Of a DNA stretch of 64,000 nt, positions 34,833 to 46,836 are shown piece after piece (position 1 is the stretch's first letter; every line of letters begins with the position of its first letter). The notes beneath the pieces were generated by a model. The model searched no databases and was not told the DNA's origin. It saw only the letters and a list, made by a program, of their open reading frames with translations. Source of the DNA: Aaosphaeria pasadenensis (taxonomy: Eukaryota; Ascomycota; Dothideomycetes; Pleosporales); contig JAKLMB010000027.1 in NCBI GenBank assembly GCA_022813625.1, forward strand, positions 310,001 through 374,000, given 5' to 3'. The position numbers were made by a program, and so were the translations under genes.

Positions 34833-36681
34833 ATGAAGTCAATTCTGCCTCGTAATCTTGCAGCAGCACCGTCGCCCGCTGTGCTAAACTTCCTGCGATC
34901 CCAAGTCCGCAATGCTTTCCAACCCAACGTCGCGCCACGGTGCACCGCCTTCGGAGTTCAGAGTGCTAGGGGAATCGCGACATGTGCAAAAGAAGGAACC
35001 CCGAATAAGAGTTCAGCGGGGAGAAATGGGGGGTTTGGCAGATTATACAAAGATACTGCCTTGAAGGCTATTGCGTCACCAGTCGAAGGTGTCGAGCCTC
35101 AGTCGCGATGCACATCGCTTGCTACCATTCAGCCACGGATCGCTGAATCACGAGCAACAAATCATCTAATCGTACCAAGAGATACCTGCCATAGAGCATT
35201 CTCTACGACTGCAACGGACCATGCCTCCTGGCTTCCTTTCCGACAGAGAAGGCGACAACGCGCCCCGTCAATCCCTACACCCTCGCCACCTTTGTCGAGT
35301 TTCTTAGATGACGCTACCCCCAATTCACTGAACGGTATTGGCGGACTTGGACGAGTGTCCAGGAGCGCAAATGAACTGAAGATGCGATGTACGGAGCTCG
35401 ATGAGCATGGCAATGTGACAATGGTCAGCGGAGAGTTCAAGAAGAGTGAACTTATTGCAAAGGTGGACATCGCCATACAATTTTTCTTGACAGTATATCA
35501 CTAACACATTCATAGTATGGTCTTCTTCCTCGCGATCTCCGCAAGATTGACTCCTCTCTCCTCCCTCACATCCTCGTACGACCTTCTGCGATCTTGATCA
35601 ACTTGCTCCATCTGCGTGTTCTGATTAAGCACAACCGCGTCCTGGTCTTCGATGCCTATGGAACTACGGACTCGAAATCCCAGTCCGTGTTCATGTATGA
35701 TCTGGATTCGAAATTGCGCCAGAAGGAATCTGTCACCAGCGGGACCCTCGCGTACGAATTCCGCGCCCTGGAAGCCGTTTTGATATCTGTGACGTTAGGT
35801 CTCGAGAAGGAACTTGAAGGCGTTAGCGAACCTGTCGTGAAAGTTCTCATGGAGCTGGAAGAGGATATCGATCGCGACAAACTACGCTACCTCCTCATCT
35901 ATTCTAAGAAGCTCGGTAGCTTTGAGCAAAAAGCACGCCTTGTGCGAGACGCCCTGACGGAGCTGTTGGAAGCAGATGACGACTTGTCTGCCATGTATTT
36001 GAGCGACAAAGCCGCGGGGACGCTCCGCGATGAGCACGACCATACGGAAGTCGAGATGCTTCTCGAGTCCTACCACAAGGTTGCGGATGAAATCGTACAG
36101 GCAGCGGAGAATCTGGTGTCTAGCATTCGCAACACTGAAGAGATGTAAGCATTCACCCCTACCAGCACTAAACTGCACCTCTTTCACCCAAATCAATGCT
36201 AATCTGGCTTCTCCACTCCAGTGTCAAGGCCATCCTAGATGCCAACCGCAACTCGCTCATGCTTCTCGACCTCAAGTTCTCCATCCTCACCCTGGCAATA
36301 ACCGCAGGGACCTTCGTGGCTGCCCTGTACGGCATGAACTTGAAGAACTTCATCGAAGAATCCGACATAGGCTTCTTCGGCATCTCCGCATGGTGCACCG
36401 TCTTCGGCACCATCGTCGCCATCTACGGTCTCGGAAAGCTGCGCAAGGTACAACGCGTCAGCATGTGGGGCCACGGCGGCGGCGCGAAATCCACGTCTGG
36501 ATGGGGACTCGGTCTCTGGGGCGGCAGGAGCTCGCGCATCACGGATGAGGCCTCGCTCGGCGCGTGTACCCCGAGACTGAGGGCCGGCGAGACGGTGGGC
36601 GACCTGATTCTTCGGGAGCGCGCGGTCGCGAAGAGGTTGGCTAATGCGGAGAGGAAGGCCGACGATGCATTCAATAATTGA
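34833..36681 (+). CDS. MRS2: Mitochondrial inner-membrane Mg2+ channel, CorA/Mrs2 family
   Basis: Carries Mg2+ into the mitochondrial matrix as a pentamer. Three exons: 34833-35462, 35516-36144, 36222-36681, with introns of 53 and 77 bp. They total 1719 nt, giving 572 aa. The start at 34833 (MKSILPRNLAAAPSPAV) was chosen because it opens a basic, Ser/Ala-rich mitochondrial presequence; an ATG-less extension runs upstream. The matrix domain includes LRKIDSSLLPHILVRPSAIL, AYEFRALEAVLISVT and a long helix ending in LLESYHKVADEI. The signature YGMN is at about 456-459 between two membrane segments, followed by LKNFIEESD. The tail is Gly- and Arg-rich. All family hallmarks are present. Confidence 0.96.
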
Positions 36682-37927
36682 GATGGTCTTTCTCTGCTTT
36701 CTGCTTGAGCATCGAAAGCCATCCCGAATGCTTCTGCTCATTTTCGCAATGACAAGTCACGTTGCGACAGAACTACCTCCTGGGCATGGATCTCTTCCGT
36801 CTCAATGCCTTGCATATACTCTCGCATCTCACAAACCCACCACTCATCTTCTCTACTCAGCTCGACTATTTTCCACTTCTCACGACAAATTCCAGCAGCA
36901 TCACACGTTTGATTAGACTCGAGTATACCATGCTTCACCCCTTTTGTACATCACATACTCAACCCCATTCAGCAACTCAACATTAGACAGCACGAGCCTT
37001 TCCCTCCCCCCTCCCTGCTCAATCAGTCGGGCAGATTCTCCTCTTCTTCCTTGTTTCCCCTGGGCATAGCGAAGGCGTTTTAACTGTTCTTCACATTTCC
37101 CGTTTCTATCTTCTACTTTTTGGGGGGGGTCATAAGAGGCGGTGGGTGGGTCGTCCTTGTCCTTGGGCAAGGGGGGTTTCTTTACACAGTTATACACCTG
37201 TACGAAAATGGAAACTTAGGGGCTCGTAGAACAGGCACGCCGATGATGTACGATAGGACATGATATGATGTTATTATCAATATACCACCACTATGCTTCC
37301 TTCCACTTTTGCCTCGAATGTAATGAACGTGTCTGCGTAGACATATTCATACACGTATGTAAACTACACGACAGAGATGCAAATACCCCGCCCATACGCA
37401 AGATACACGGAAAGTAAAAGGGGAAAGAGACGTCGCGATTGTGGGGACTTTCTTTCTTTCTTTCTTTTTCCTTTTTGAAAAGGATACAGTCAATTCCTCT
37501 GCTCATTCCGCTCCTATTTCTAATTGACCAACGTTCTCTTTAGATGTGGCTTGGAGGTTTCATTGGTACGTTGATACATCATCATCAATTCACTATACAT
37601 ATCGGCTTGAGTCGTCATTTCTCTGTGTATATGTTCATTTCTCGTTCGTTTTTCTCTCTTCTCAGCTCAATTCCCAGAGGTGGGATAAACCAAGGAAGAC
37701 TACTACTGGAACTCCAACAACCCCCCTGATCTCATAGACACGAGTGAAAAAAAAATAGACGAAGGTGATGGAAAAAGTAGTTTAATACAATGGTGGTCTA
37801 GTGAACCCCTAAGGAGCTCAATGTCATATCATACTCCAAAACACGACTCTACTGCAACAACATTATCATCAACATATATGTATGATTATCCCTCGCCGCC
37901 GTATAGCGTGCGAAACGTGTCGCGGGA
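36682..37927. other. Convergent intergenic region between MRS2 and ARG5,6
   Basis: It holds two 3' ends and no gene that I can see. A cluster of G runs lies at 37122-37187 on plus, and a CTTT microsatellite lies near 37450. Confidence 0.6.
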
Positions 37928-40667
37928 CTAGTAAGGGATGCCCTCGTACTCGCCGTAACCAAGTGCGAGGTTCATGTTCTGTAGACACTGGGTCGCGGCG
38001 CCCTTGAGGAGATTGTCAATGGTGGCGTTGACGACGACGCGCTTGCCGGAGCTGTGGACGGCAAACCCGCCGATCTCGACGCCGTGCTTGCCGGAGATGG
38101 CCTTGACTACCGGCGACTCTCCCGTGATCTTGACGAGCTTCTCTCCTGCGTAGCGATCTTGGTAGAGGTTGCGGATGTCTCGGGAGGTCATTGTGCGGTT
38201 GAGCGGGATGGAGATGGTGTGCTAGTTGGGAGATAAGTAAAGGATCGTCTATCGATCAAGGAGAGCGTGTACTTACAGAGATGCCCTGGAACCAAGAAGC
38301 AACGTGGGGGATGAAGGCAACATCCGTTCCAAGCTGTGCCGAGATCTCCTTCTCGTGGATGTGGCCGACCAAGCTGTAAGGGATGAGGTTGTTCTCCAGG
38401 TTCTTCACATCGTTCTTTGGGCTTGGCTTAGTACCAGCACCCGAATAGCCAGAGACACCGAATACAGTGGGTTGGCCACCGACGAACTCGAGAAGAGGTG
38501 CGATACCGAGCTGAGCAGCGGTAGCATAGCAGCCGGGGTTGGCTATCCGAGTAGCATTAGAAAGCTTGCGGCGGTCGACGAGCTCGGGGAGACCGTACGT
38601 CCAAGAAGAGTCGAATCGGTAATCGGCACTCAAATCCACAATGACGGTCTCGGGGTTGCCGGCCTCGTTGACAGCATCAACGAAAGGCTGGCAGACGCCG
38701 TTGGGAAGAGCCATAACCCAGCAGTCGATCTCACCCTTCTCGGCCATCTTCTTCACGTCTTCAGGGGAGAGGTTCTCGTAGGTGATGTTGCGCTTCGTGT
38801 AGCCTTCGAGCTGCTTGCCAGCAAGCTCGCGGGAAGAGACGTGCCTGAGATCCATGTTGGGGTGGCGGTTGAGTAGGTCGATGAGAGCTTGTCCAGTGTA
38901 TCCACGAGCACCGATCAAAGCAACCTTTGCCGGCCAGTCCCTGCTCTTGAACTTGAGGTTGTAAGGAGGATTTGGGTTGGTGGTCTCGACGGAGCGGGGC
39001 GCGCTGGTTGCGAAGCCTCGGGAGGAAGGTGCATTGCGGTTGGATCGCAAAGTTGGCCTTGACTGTTGTCCCCATGCCTGAGAGCGAGGGGCCATGGTGG
39101 AGTACTTGCGAACCTGCTGTCCCTGCTTGAGGCTGGCTGCGTAGTCGGCGGCTCGTCGAAGCTGTGCGTCAAGGTTCTGGCCACCAAACATGCCCCGGCC
39201 ATGCTCGGAGAACTCGCTCATCAAGGAAACAACCTCTTGCGGGCTTGCTGATCCCCAGAAGCAGAAGATGTCCTTGTCACGGCGGAGGGTACCGTCGGCC
39301 TTCTCCTTGAACCAACCCAAGTTCTCATCGTGGGTCTCAACCGTCCAGGACATCTTGGGGTACTTCTTCTTCATGCGATCAAAGATGTTGTCGGCCACAT
39401 TGGTGAGGAATGCATCCTTGGTCGTGGTGAATACGGACAGCTGGGCGAAATCCGAGTCATTCGAAGGGGGGTAAACAATCGCAACGGCACCCATGGAGTC
39501 GTCGAAGAAAGCCTCGAATGGACGATCCTTGAGGTTGTTCAAAAAGCGATCGATGACATCGCCAGAGTCCATGCTCTCACGATCCCTGAGCAGTGCCGCC
39601 CTGAGTGCGCGGACATCCTCGAAATCCTCGTACTTGGTGACCGACTGGATGCTCTCGCCCTTTCGGATCAAAGTACCGCCACCAGTGTGCGTGAAGAGCT
39701 CCTTCTCAAGGTATTGCGGGTGGATGATGGCCACACTGGAGGTCTTGGGGAGGTCGTCCAATAGCTTCTTGACTTCCACAATCTTGAGCTTCGTGCCATA
39801 TTTGACCCACGCTTGCTGCATGAGCGTGTCGTACTCCTCGTCCAGGTTGATGGTCGAGATAAGCTTGCCGGTATCGCCATTGAAGAGACCGCCTTTCTCG
39901 GAGAGGTAGACGATCTTCAATGGTTCCAGCGATCGGGCCAATGCGCCGGCGACGACATCGGCATTGACATTGAGGATCTGGCCGTCTTCGGTCTCGGCCA
40001 TGGAGCAGAGAATAGGCAGCTCCTTGGCCTTGAGAGCATCGATGATGGGTCTGGAGTTGACCTTGGTGATGTCGCCAACGTACTTCCACTTTTCCTTGTC
40101 GAGGTAGTCGGCCTGGAGCACGCCAGCGGTGATGGGCCTGGCGGGAATGCCCCAATCTTGCCTGAGCTTCAAGACCAAGTCCATGTTGGCCTCCAAGAAC
40201 AGCTTCCTGGCAATGCCTAGAGTCTTCTTGTCGGTGACACGGATGCCATCAATGAACTCTGGTTCCACACCAGCGTCCAAAAGTATCTTATTCATTTGGG
40301 GGCCTCCTCCATGGACAATGATGGGGTAAAGACCCATGGCGTATAGATGCTGCAGAGCAAGGCATAGTGTATCGATGTGGTCGGTAAGAATGGCGCCGCC
40401 GACCTTAACGACAGCGAATTGCTGCGAGGAAACGGACTTGAACTGGGCGAGGTACTGATCGATTTCGCGGCGGGAACTGACGCTTCCGAGCAAGCTCATG
40501 AAGGCAGATCGCATGGAGGTGGCATCTCGACTGTCGGCGGAGGAGGTGTAGAGGCGGCTCGTGGCTGGGAGGAGGGCTCGTGGGAGGGTGCGAAGAGCTC
40601 CCGATGTGGTGACTCGGCGGGACGAGCGAGCTGCCAATCGAGCACCAGAACGCACGACGCCCTGCAT
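37928..40667 (-). CDS. ARG5,6: Bifunctional acetylglutamate kinase / N-acetyl-gamma-glutamyl-phosphate reductase precursor
   Basis: Makes two consecutive enzymes of ornithine and arginine synthesis in mitochondria from one precursor. Two exons on minus: 38277-40667 and 37928-38221, with a 55 bp phase-0 intron, total 2685 nt, giving 894 aa. The ATG at 40667 begins MQGVVRSGARLAARSSRRV, a mitochondrial presequence in good start context; the open frame above it starts with TTG. The kinase has AVVKVGGAIL, IIVHGGGPQMN and an NAGS-like segment behind it (about 360-510). After a linker with a likely maturase site comes the reductase: NADP loop GARGYTG (about 586-592) and NPGCYATAAQ with catalytic Cys about 713. 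A near-match to the Cpc1/Gcn4 site (ATGACTCT) lies at 41117-41124 on minus. Confidence 0.97.
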
Positions 40668-42126
40668 GGTGTCTTTCTGGTGAAAGAAAGCAGGCTTCGA
40701 CAATCGCTCAACGCACGGCGGAGGGAATGGGAAGGAATTGGTGGGAGTGGTGGAGTGGAGAGTGGAGAATTGAGGTGGAAAGGAAAGAAGAGGTAGTCAC
40801 AGTGCAGAGCGATTATCAGATATATCTTAGATACTACCACACTACCGCACTACCTAGGCGATAAACGGGAGAGTACCGCACTGTGTATGGGGAGGAGGAG
40901 AGAGGGAGGGAGGGGTCTGGTCGCTAATAGCGCGCGCGACGGGCAGCTCTTGCGATCAAAAAATTCGCTCCCAAGTCCGATAGCGCAGCAACACCAGGAA
41001 TAGCGACAATTCACTCGCAAGCCTTTTTTCCCTCTCACAGTCACTCCATACCTATTTATGCTCCCCTCTCCCTTTCCTATTCCGTCGCAAATGGCTCACT
41101 AGTAATGGGATTCCGGAGAGTCATATATTTCTTTTCCAAGGTCTAGGGCGTGAGGCAACGAAGAGGAGGGGATGGGTTCTCTATCTATGATTGGCCATTA
41201 CAACCAAACCTAACCTTATGTACGGAGTATATTAGATCTCTCTTCGTCTTTAACTCTTTATTTCCATTGCAGAATGACCGGGGAAACCCATACGTCCAGT
41301 CGCGAACTCTCTCGCATGTGCCTAATACTGTCGGTTGATTGTTGTGCAGCAGTTACGAGCGCCGGTGACGTCGTAGACCCCGATATTCTCACACAGGAAC
41401 TCCTTAGTACTGGAAGTGATGTGCGCCCAGCAGCGGCCATCAGAAGGTCACAATGTGGAGAATCTGCAAATAACTACATCGGTCACTACACCACTCCATC
41501 ATCGTGGAGCCTAGGCTCTAGCCAGAACAGAGTTGCCATCCATGCAGTCCGAAGGTCGGATTCATTCACGCAGCTGTAGGCCTGCCTCACCCGCTTCTTC
41601 TTGCCTGAAGATCTTTACATAGAGGAAGGTTGTAGCCTTACCTTCGTCATCCTCTCGTGAACGTCACATTGCAATTCAAATATAGCGAAACAAAGCACAC
41701 AAAGCAAGCAAGCAAGCAGAACACATGGGTGAAAGTTACGAGATTTCATTCAAACTCGAACATAATCTGTGATTGTCTAATCAGCCATGTCCCCCAAGGA
41801 CGACCCTCCTTTCTGACACGTAGAAAGACGTATATGTAGATGGATCTTTCCCGGTGACAGGCGTAGAGGACATGGTTGGTATCCCGTGACCGTTGGCCTA
41901 AAATTGGAAATGCAGTGAAAGACATTGAGAAAATAAAAAAACCAAACCCATCGCTCCCAGTTCGCCGTGGACGTTAGTACAGGGACCTTTGCATCATCAG
42001 GTAGCAGTGCATTTCGCAGCCACTGAGGCCGTTTTCCAGACAGCTATGCCAACTTTTCAAACACTCGATCCCTCTCCTATTAAATGGTGCTGCTGTTTCG
42101 TTTCGTGAGGTATCGTAGAGGGCAAT
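40668..42126. other. ARG5,6 upstream region
   Basis: It holds the ARG5,6 promoter and the 3' flank of the synaptobrevin gene. A 101-codon ATG frame at 41274-41579 (plus) has no domain. TACGGAGTA is at 41221. No supported gene. Confidence 0.6.
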
Positions 42127-42866
42127 CTATCGGGTTGCGACGACTGTGGTTGCTTGGTCAGCCTCTGCGGAAGCTGGAATCGGGGAGAGTGAGTCAGGTG
42201 TTAAAGCATACCAGAGGGGACAATGATGACAACGAGGAGGATGATGATTCCGACAATGAGGCACATGCGCATCTTCATGTCCTTCCACCACATCTGTTTG
42301 CGGACACGGTTTGCGCCTCGTCGGAAACCCTGTGCGGAGACGGCGAGGTTGTCGGTCTTGTCCTGGAGCGAGTCCAAGCGAGCACCACGCTCGGAGACTT
42401 TGTTGATGTTGTCGCGCATGATGCCTACGGTGCTGTCGATTTCCTGCAAAACATCACGTTAGCTCGGCGCCCGAAGAGGGAAAAAGTGCGAAGGAGATGG
42501 ATTAATGCAATAGTGCGACCTCCTCTCGCTGCGGACGTGTGCTGTTGACTCCTTGCGAGTCCGAGTGGACGTTACGATGGCATCGTGGACAGAGTCATCG
42601 TCGTGGCCATTGCCATACGGCGGATGGGTGCGATGCCTCGGGTGCCTACGTAGTCCGACAGCTCGTGCTCGCTCGGAAGTCCGCCACTCGCTGGAACAGA
42701 TGTCGCAGAGGTGCTGCAAAGCGCAAAATAACAAAATCCATCATTCGAATAGACGTACCGCTTGGAGTGCCTGGGTGCGCTGGTTGCCATTCTGGCCCTG
42801 GCCGCCCTGGTTGGCGTCGCCGCCAGTGGGAATGTACGGGTCGTAAGGTTGCTCGCGGTCGGCCAT
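42127..42866 (-). CDS. Synaptobrevin/VAMP-type v-SNARE (Snc1/Snc2, SynA orthologue), 118 aa
   Basis: The vesicle R-SNARE for exocytosis and endocytic recycling. Three exons on minus: 42759-42866, 42212-42443 and 42127-42143, with introns of 315 and 68 bp, total 357 nt. Exon 1 encodes the short variable head (MADREQPYDPYIPTGGDANQ). Splicing gives QALQA then EIDSTVGIMRDNINKVSERG, an uninterrupted SNARE motif through LDSLQDKTDNLAVSAQGF, including the zero-layer Arg region. RRGANRVRKQMWWKDMKMR is the juxtamembrane patch, and CLIVGIIILLVVIIV is the anchor. Reading through the last intron would end in PSGML. Splicing to a 17 nt exon gives PSVVATR, which matches the usual fungal end and length (117-119 aa). 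The long first intron is unusual for this window. Confidence 0.93.
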
Positions 42867-43620
42867 TGTGGGAGGGTAGGAGGTGACGGAAAGGTGTTTA
42901 AAGGTATCGAAACGAGGGCAGCGGGCGTGAGACTGGGTGGGATGAAGATGCGGGCGAGTTGTTGTGGATAAAGAGAGAGGTTGAGGTTGTATGGAGGAGG
43001 AAGAAAAGAAGAGAAGAGGAAGAAGAGTGAGAGGTGGACGGGCGAGGGAAGTGGTTGGAGGTTGGAGCGAGCTTGTAACGGGTTGGTCAGAAAGTGGTTT
43101 GAGGCTGAGAAGAACGTGGAACTGCGCGGGAAATCCAGTCAACGCAACGCAACACAGCGCAACAACGCGCAATAGGTTACAGGGCAGGGCAAACTTACTA
43201 TGTGCTGAGATATTCCAGAGGAAAGAGGAAAAATAAAATCAAATAAAATAATAATTGCGATGTGGTGGGATCGGGACTGTTTTAACAAACGAAGAATAAA
43301 TGAGAATCAAGTTAACAGGACAAGACCTATTATCTACCTACTAGAAAAGGACAGAGAAGAGGGTCTTGTGACAGTGTTACGTGCAGAGTTTCAATTCATT
43401 CAATCATCGTTTCTATTTTCTGAATGTCAAAGATCTCCTTATCCTTGATGTGCCTTTGTGCAAGTTCATTCATTTCCATTCAAGCAATTCGTTTATTTAT
43501 TCCTTCATAAGGTTTGTTTGACTGCCATTCTTGTTCCTGAATGGTCGTCATCGACATTTTGTTCAGCCTCCCTCCCCTGTCGTTGTCCAGCCAGCGCATG
43601 GGACCAATGGCAGGACAGGG

Positions 43621-43675
43621 TACAATACAATACAATACAATACGGTACCATGCGATACGATACAATACAATACGC
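43621..43675. repeat. TACAA-type pentanucleotide array, eleven units
   Basis: Four perfect TACAA units are followed by seven five-base units of the form TRCNN (TACGG, TACCA, TGCGA, TACGA, TACAA, TACAA, TACGC). The five-base period continues without a gap. Confidence 0.9.
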
Positions 43676-43964
43676 GGATACGATACGAAGGCGAATGCTC
43701 AGCCTCATGGATTCGTACGACGCAATTAGAGTCATTCCCATCATCCGGCACGTTCCTTGCTAAGCCCGGAAGAAAGTCGCGGCCTTCTCCAAGTTACTCA
43801 TACTGTGTGCTGTGTACGGAGTACAAGTATGTAAATAATCATACCCCGTTACCAGGAACGACAGATGCAAATAATGGTCCCCTGTACTCCGTACCTGTAT
43901 GTAGTTCGTGGTCGTGGTCATGGTCGCAGGCTGTAGCGTGGCAAAGGGCGAGACTACAGCCTAC

Positions 43965-43988
43965 CAGTCCAGTCCAGTCCAGTCCAGT
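43965..43988. repeat. CAGTC pentanucleotide repeat
   Basis: Four CAGTC units are followed by a partial CAGT, about 290 bp after the TACAA array. Confidence 0.88.
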
Positions 43989-44884
43989 GTGGGGATTACG
44001 CAGCGTCACCTCACCAACAGCTTCCGGCCAACCGTTGAGTTTTTATCCAGAAGACCCTTCGCTTGCCTTTGCCTCCCGGGTTCCCTTCTTCTACAAGTAG
44101 GTATTCTTTCTCTTCTTCTCCCTTTGTTCTAATTTAGTCGCCGCGCTTTGCCTGTCCTGTGCCCAGAGTCCCACCTACCTAGAGTCCTAGACCAGAGACA
44201 GCCGTCAGGTACGAGTAGTTACAGTGTACGAGTAGGATGGGTGGGTGCACGACATTTCCTACTGTGTAGGCAACATTGCCATTTTAATTCTTCTTTGGTG
44301 CTGGCCCTCTTGATGGTAATATCTTGGGTAGCCTTGGAAATGAGTAGCCTGCCACGCTGCCACGGCTCAGGTTTGAAGCAAGCAACTGAGACACGCAATG
44401 CACCACCACCACCAAGCCCATGCCCATGGCAAACGCTCCGCTGCCTGTTAAAAATAATAATTGAATTGCACCGTATGCGCCGTACTACTTGCCTGCGACG
44501 GCTGGCTGCCCTCTCTTAGAATACGACAATAAGGATCCTCGTAGGATAGGGCAATCAGCAATGTAATTTTCGCACCACAAGCAGCATGGTGGCAGTGCTG
44601 AGGTTGCATCTTTTACCGGATTGAGAGGATTGACCGTTTGCGAACATTTCCTGGCCATTTCAAACATACGGAGCATACTGTAAGAGCTTGGCAATGAGTC
44701 CAGGATTGGTTTGGCGCTGGATAGATGGTGTATGTGGATCTTATTGAATCCTTGGAGAGAGGGAGGGAGACGGAGAGGAGAGGAGGAGGAGAGCGAGACG
44801 AGAGGCTCTCCTGAATGACCTACGAGTAGAGTACTCCATAGTCCTGCCCATACAACAACCCAGCGCTACTACTTGCTATTAACA

Positions 44885-44905
44885 ACCACCACCACCACCA
44901 CCACC
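44885..44905. repeat. ACC trinucleotide run, seven copies
   Basis: Seven perfect ACC units in the presumed leader of the GH76 gene. Confidence 0.9.
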
Positions 44906-45373
44906 AACTGAGTCCCCCTCCTCCAACTTCCAACCTCTTGCTTCCCACCCACATTCACTTGGATCGCTACAGTCACGTACAACTGACTGCCCCGTGATAA
45001 TCCCGTCGTGCTGCTCCTGCTTCTTCGCAGTCCTCGTCTCCTCTCGACATCCACTCTCCGGCCGTTGTCCGCCTCCCCATCCCAATCCCCCATCGAAACC
45101 CACCCCGTCGCTCGTTTCACACCTCACCCACCCTCCGGCCGCCCTCCTGTCGACTTCCCTCTGCTCGCGTTAGCCCATCTATCGTTCACCCTCGCTACAT
45201 ACGAATCGCTCCCGTTGCATAGATTCGAGGAAGCCGTCACCGTCTGCCAGACACCATTCGGAGCGCTGCGCGTTCAACCTCTACTTTGCCCAGGTGCTTG
45301 CGACCCCTAGAACAGTCGGAAGCGCGGAAGACTTGACACCGATTCCCAATCGCACTGGATACATAAACACACA

Positions 45374-46836
45374 ATGAAGTTTACATCAACGGCGCTCCTC
45401 GCGCTCGGTTTCCTGTCCGCTACTACAGGCGCTATTGAGCTGAATGTGGACGATCCAGGTCCGTAGCTTGTCACTCTGATTCCCGGCCTACCCAACTGCT
45501 AACATTGACCGCTAGCTTCCATCAAGAAGGGCGCAAAGATCGTTGCTGCCGGTTTGAGGAAATGGTACACTGGTGATAAGCTAGGTGATACGCCTGGTAA
45601 CTTGCCAGATCCATACTACTGGTGGGAGGCTGGAGCCATGTTCAATGCCTTCGTCGACTACTGGTACTACACGGGCGACGACACATACAATGCCATCACG
45701 AAGCAGGCCATGGTCCACCAGATCGGTGACTTCTCTGCCTTCATGCCTCCCAATCAGACCAAGACCCTCGGAAACGACGACCAGGCTTTCTGGGGCATGG
45801 CTGCTATGTCTGCCGCCGAGAACAAATTTCCCGACCCCGAAGGCAACACTCCTTCATGGCTCACACTGGCCCAGGCCGTCTTCAACACCCAGGCGGCAAG
45901 GTGGGATATGACTGCCTGCGGTGGTGGTTTGAAGTGGCAGATCTTCACCTTCAACAACGGTTACAACTACAAGAACACCATCTCCAACGGATGCTTCTTC
46001 AACATCGCTGCACGCCTTGCCAAATACACCGGAAACACCACCTACAGTGACTGGGCCGAGAAGACCTTTGAGTGGGAGATGAACATTGGCCTCATCAGCC
46101 CCGACTACCATTTCTTCGACGGTTCGGACGACAGGCTCAACTGTAGCAAAGTCAGCCACATCCAATGGACTTACAACGCTGGTGTGCACATGGCCGGCGC
46201 TGCTGCCCTCTGGAATATGGTAAGTTTTATGATTGACTACATGTACAGTATAGCCTTGCTGACCCGAAGCAGACCCAGAGTGACAAGTGGAGGAACCATC
46301 TGACCAACATCATCAACTCGACCGATATCTTCTTCTCCAAAGACCAGGCTGATGTCATGTTCGAGGTGGCCTGCGAGAGGAACGGCAAGTGCGACGTCGA
46401 CCAGCGCTCCTTCAAGGCCTATCTCTGCCGCTGGATGGGCTGGACCATGCAGGTCGCCCCCTGGACCCGCGACATGATCATGCCCAAGCTCAAGGTCTCC
46501 GCCGCCGCTGCTGCCGCGCAATGCAACGCTGGAGAGGACCAAACCACCTGTGGTCTCCGATGGTGGAAGAATGGTCAGAACGACGGTAGCTTCGGTGTCG
46601 GCGAGCAGATGTCTGCCCTCGAAGTCATGCAGAACCTACTCGTTGACGAGGTTCCTGGACCCGTCAGCATGAAGACCGGTGGTACTTCCAAGAGCGACCC
46701 CTCTGCCGGTGGAAACAGCAAGAACACCCCCATCGTCTTCGACGACATTACCACGGGCGACAAGGCGGGAGCTGGTATCCTCACCACCATCGTCCTTGTC
46801 GGTATTCTCGGCGGTGCCTGGTGGATGGTGTCGTAA
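45374..46836 (+). CDS. GPI-anchored GH76 mannan endo-1,6-alpha-mannosidase (Dcw1/Dfg5 family)
   Basis: Links GPI mannoproteins to the wall glucan and is needed for growth and polarity in yeast, where DCW1 and DFG5 are a paralogous pair. Three exons: 45374-45458, 45516-46219, 46273-46836, with introns of 57 and 53 bp. They total 1353 nt, giving 450 aa. The signal peptide MKFTSTALLALGFLSATTG is followed by IELNVDDPASIKKGAK. The barrel carries PYYWWEAGAMFNAFVDYW and the catalytic Asp pair in GNDDQAFWGMA (about 116-117), then ACGGGLKWQIFTFNNGYNYKN and WTYNAGVHMAGAAALWNM. The tail has a Ser/Gly/Asn stretch and a hydrophobic end (ILTTIVLVGILGGAWWMVS) that fits GPI attachment. The frame and active site are intact. 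Confidence 0.96.

Larger units (their letters stand above)
42867..45373. other. Divergent intergenic region between synaptobrevin and the GH76 gene
   Basis: It holds both promoters and the long leader of the GH76 gene (44.9-45.37 kb is C-rich on plus). Two pentanucleotide arrays (43621, 43965), an ACC run (44885-44905) and two TACGGAGTA sites (43815, 43885 reversed) lie here. No supported gene. Confidence 0.6.
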
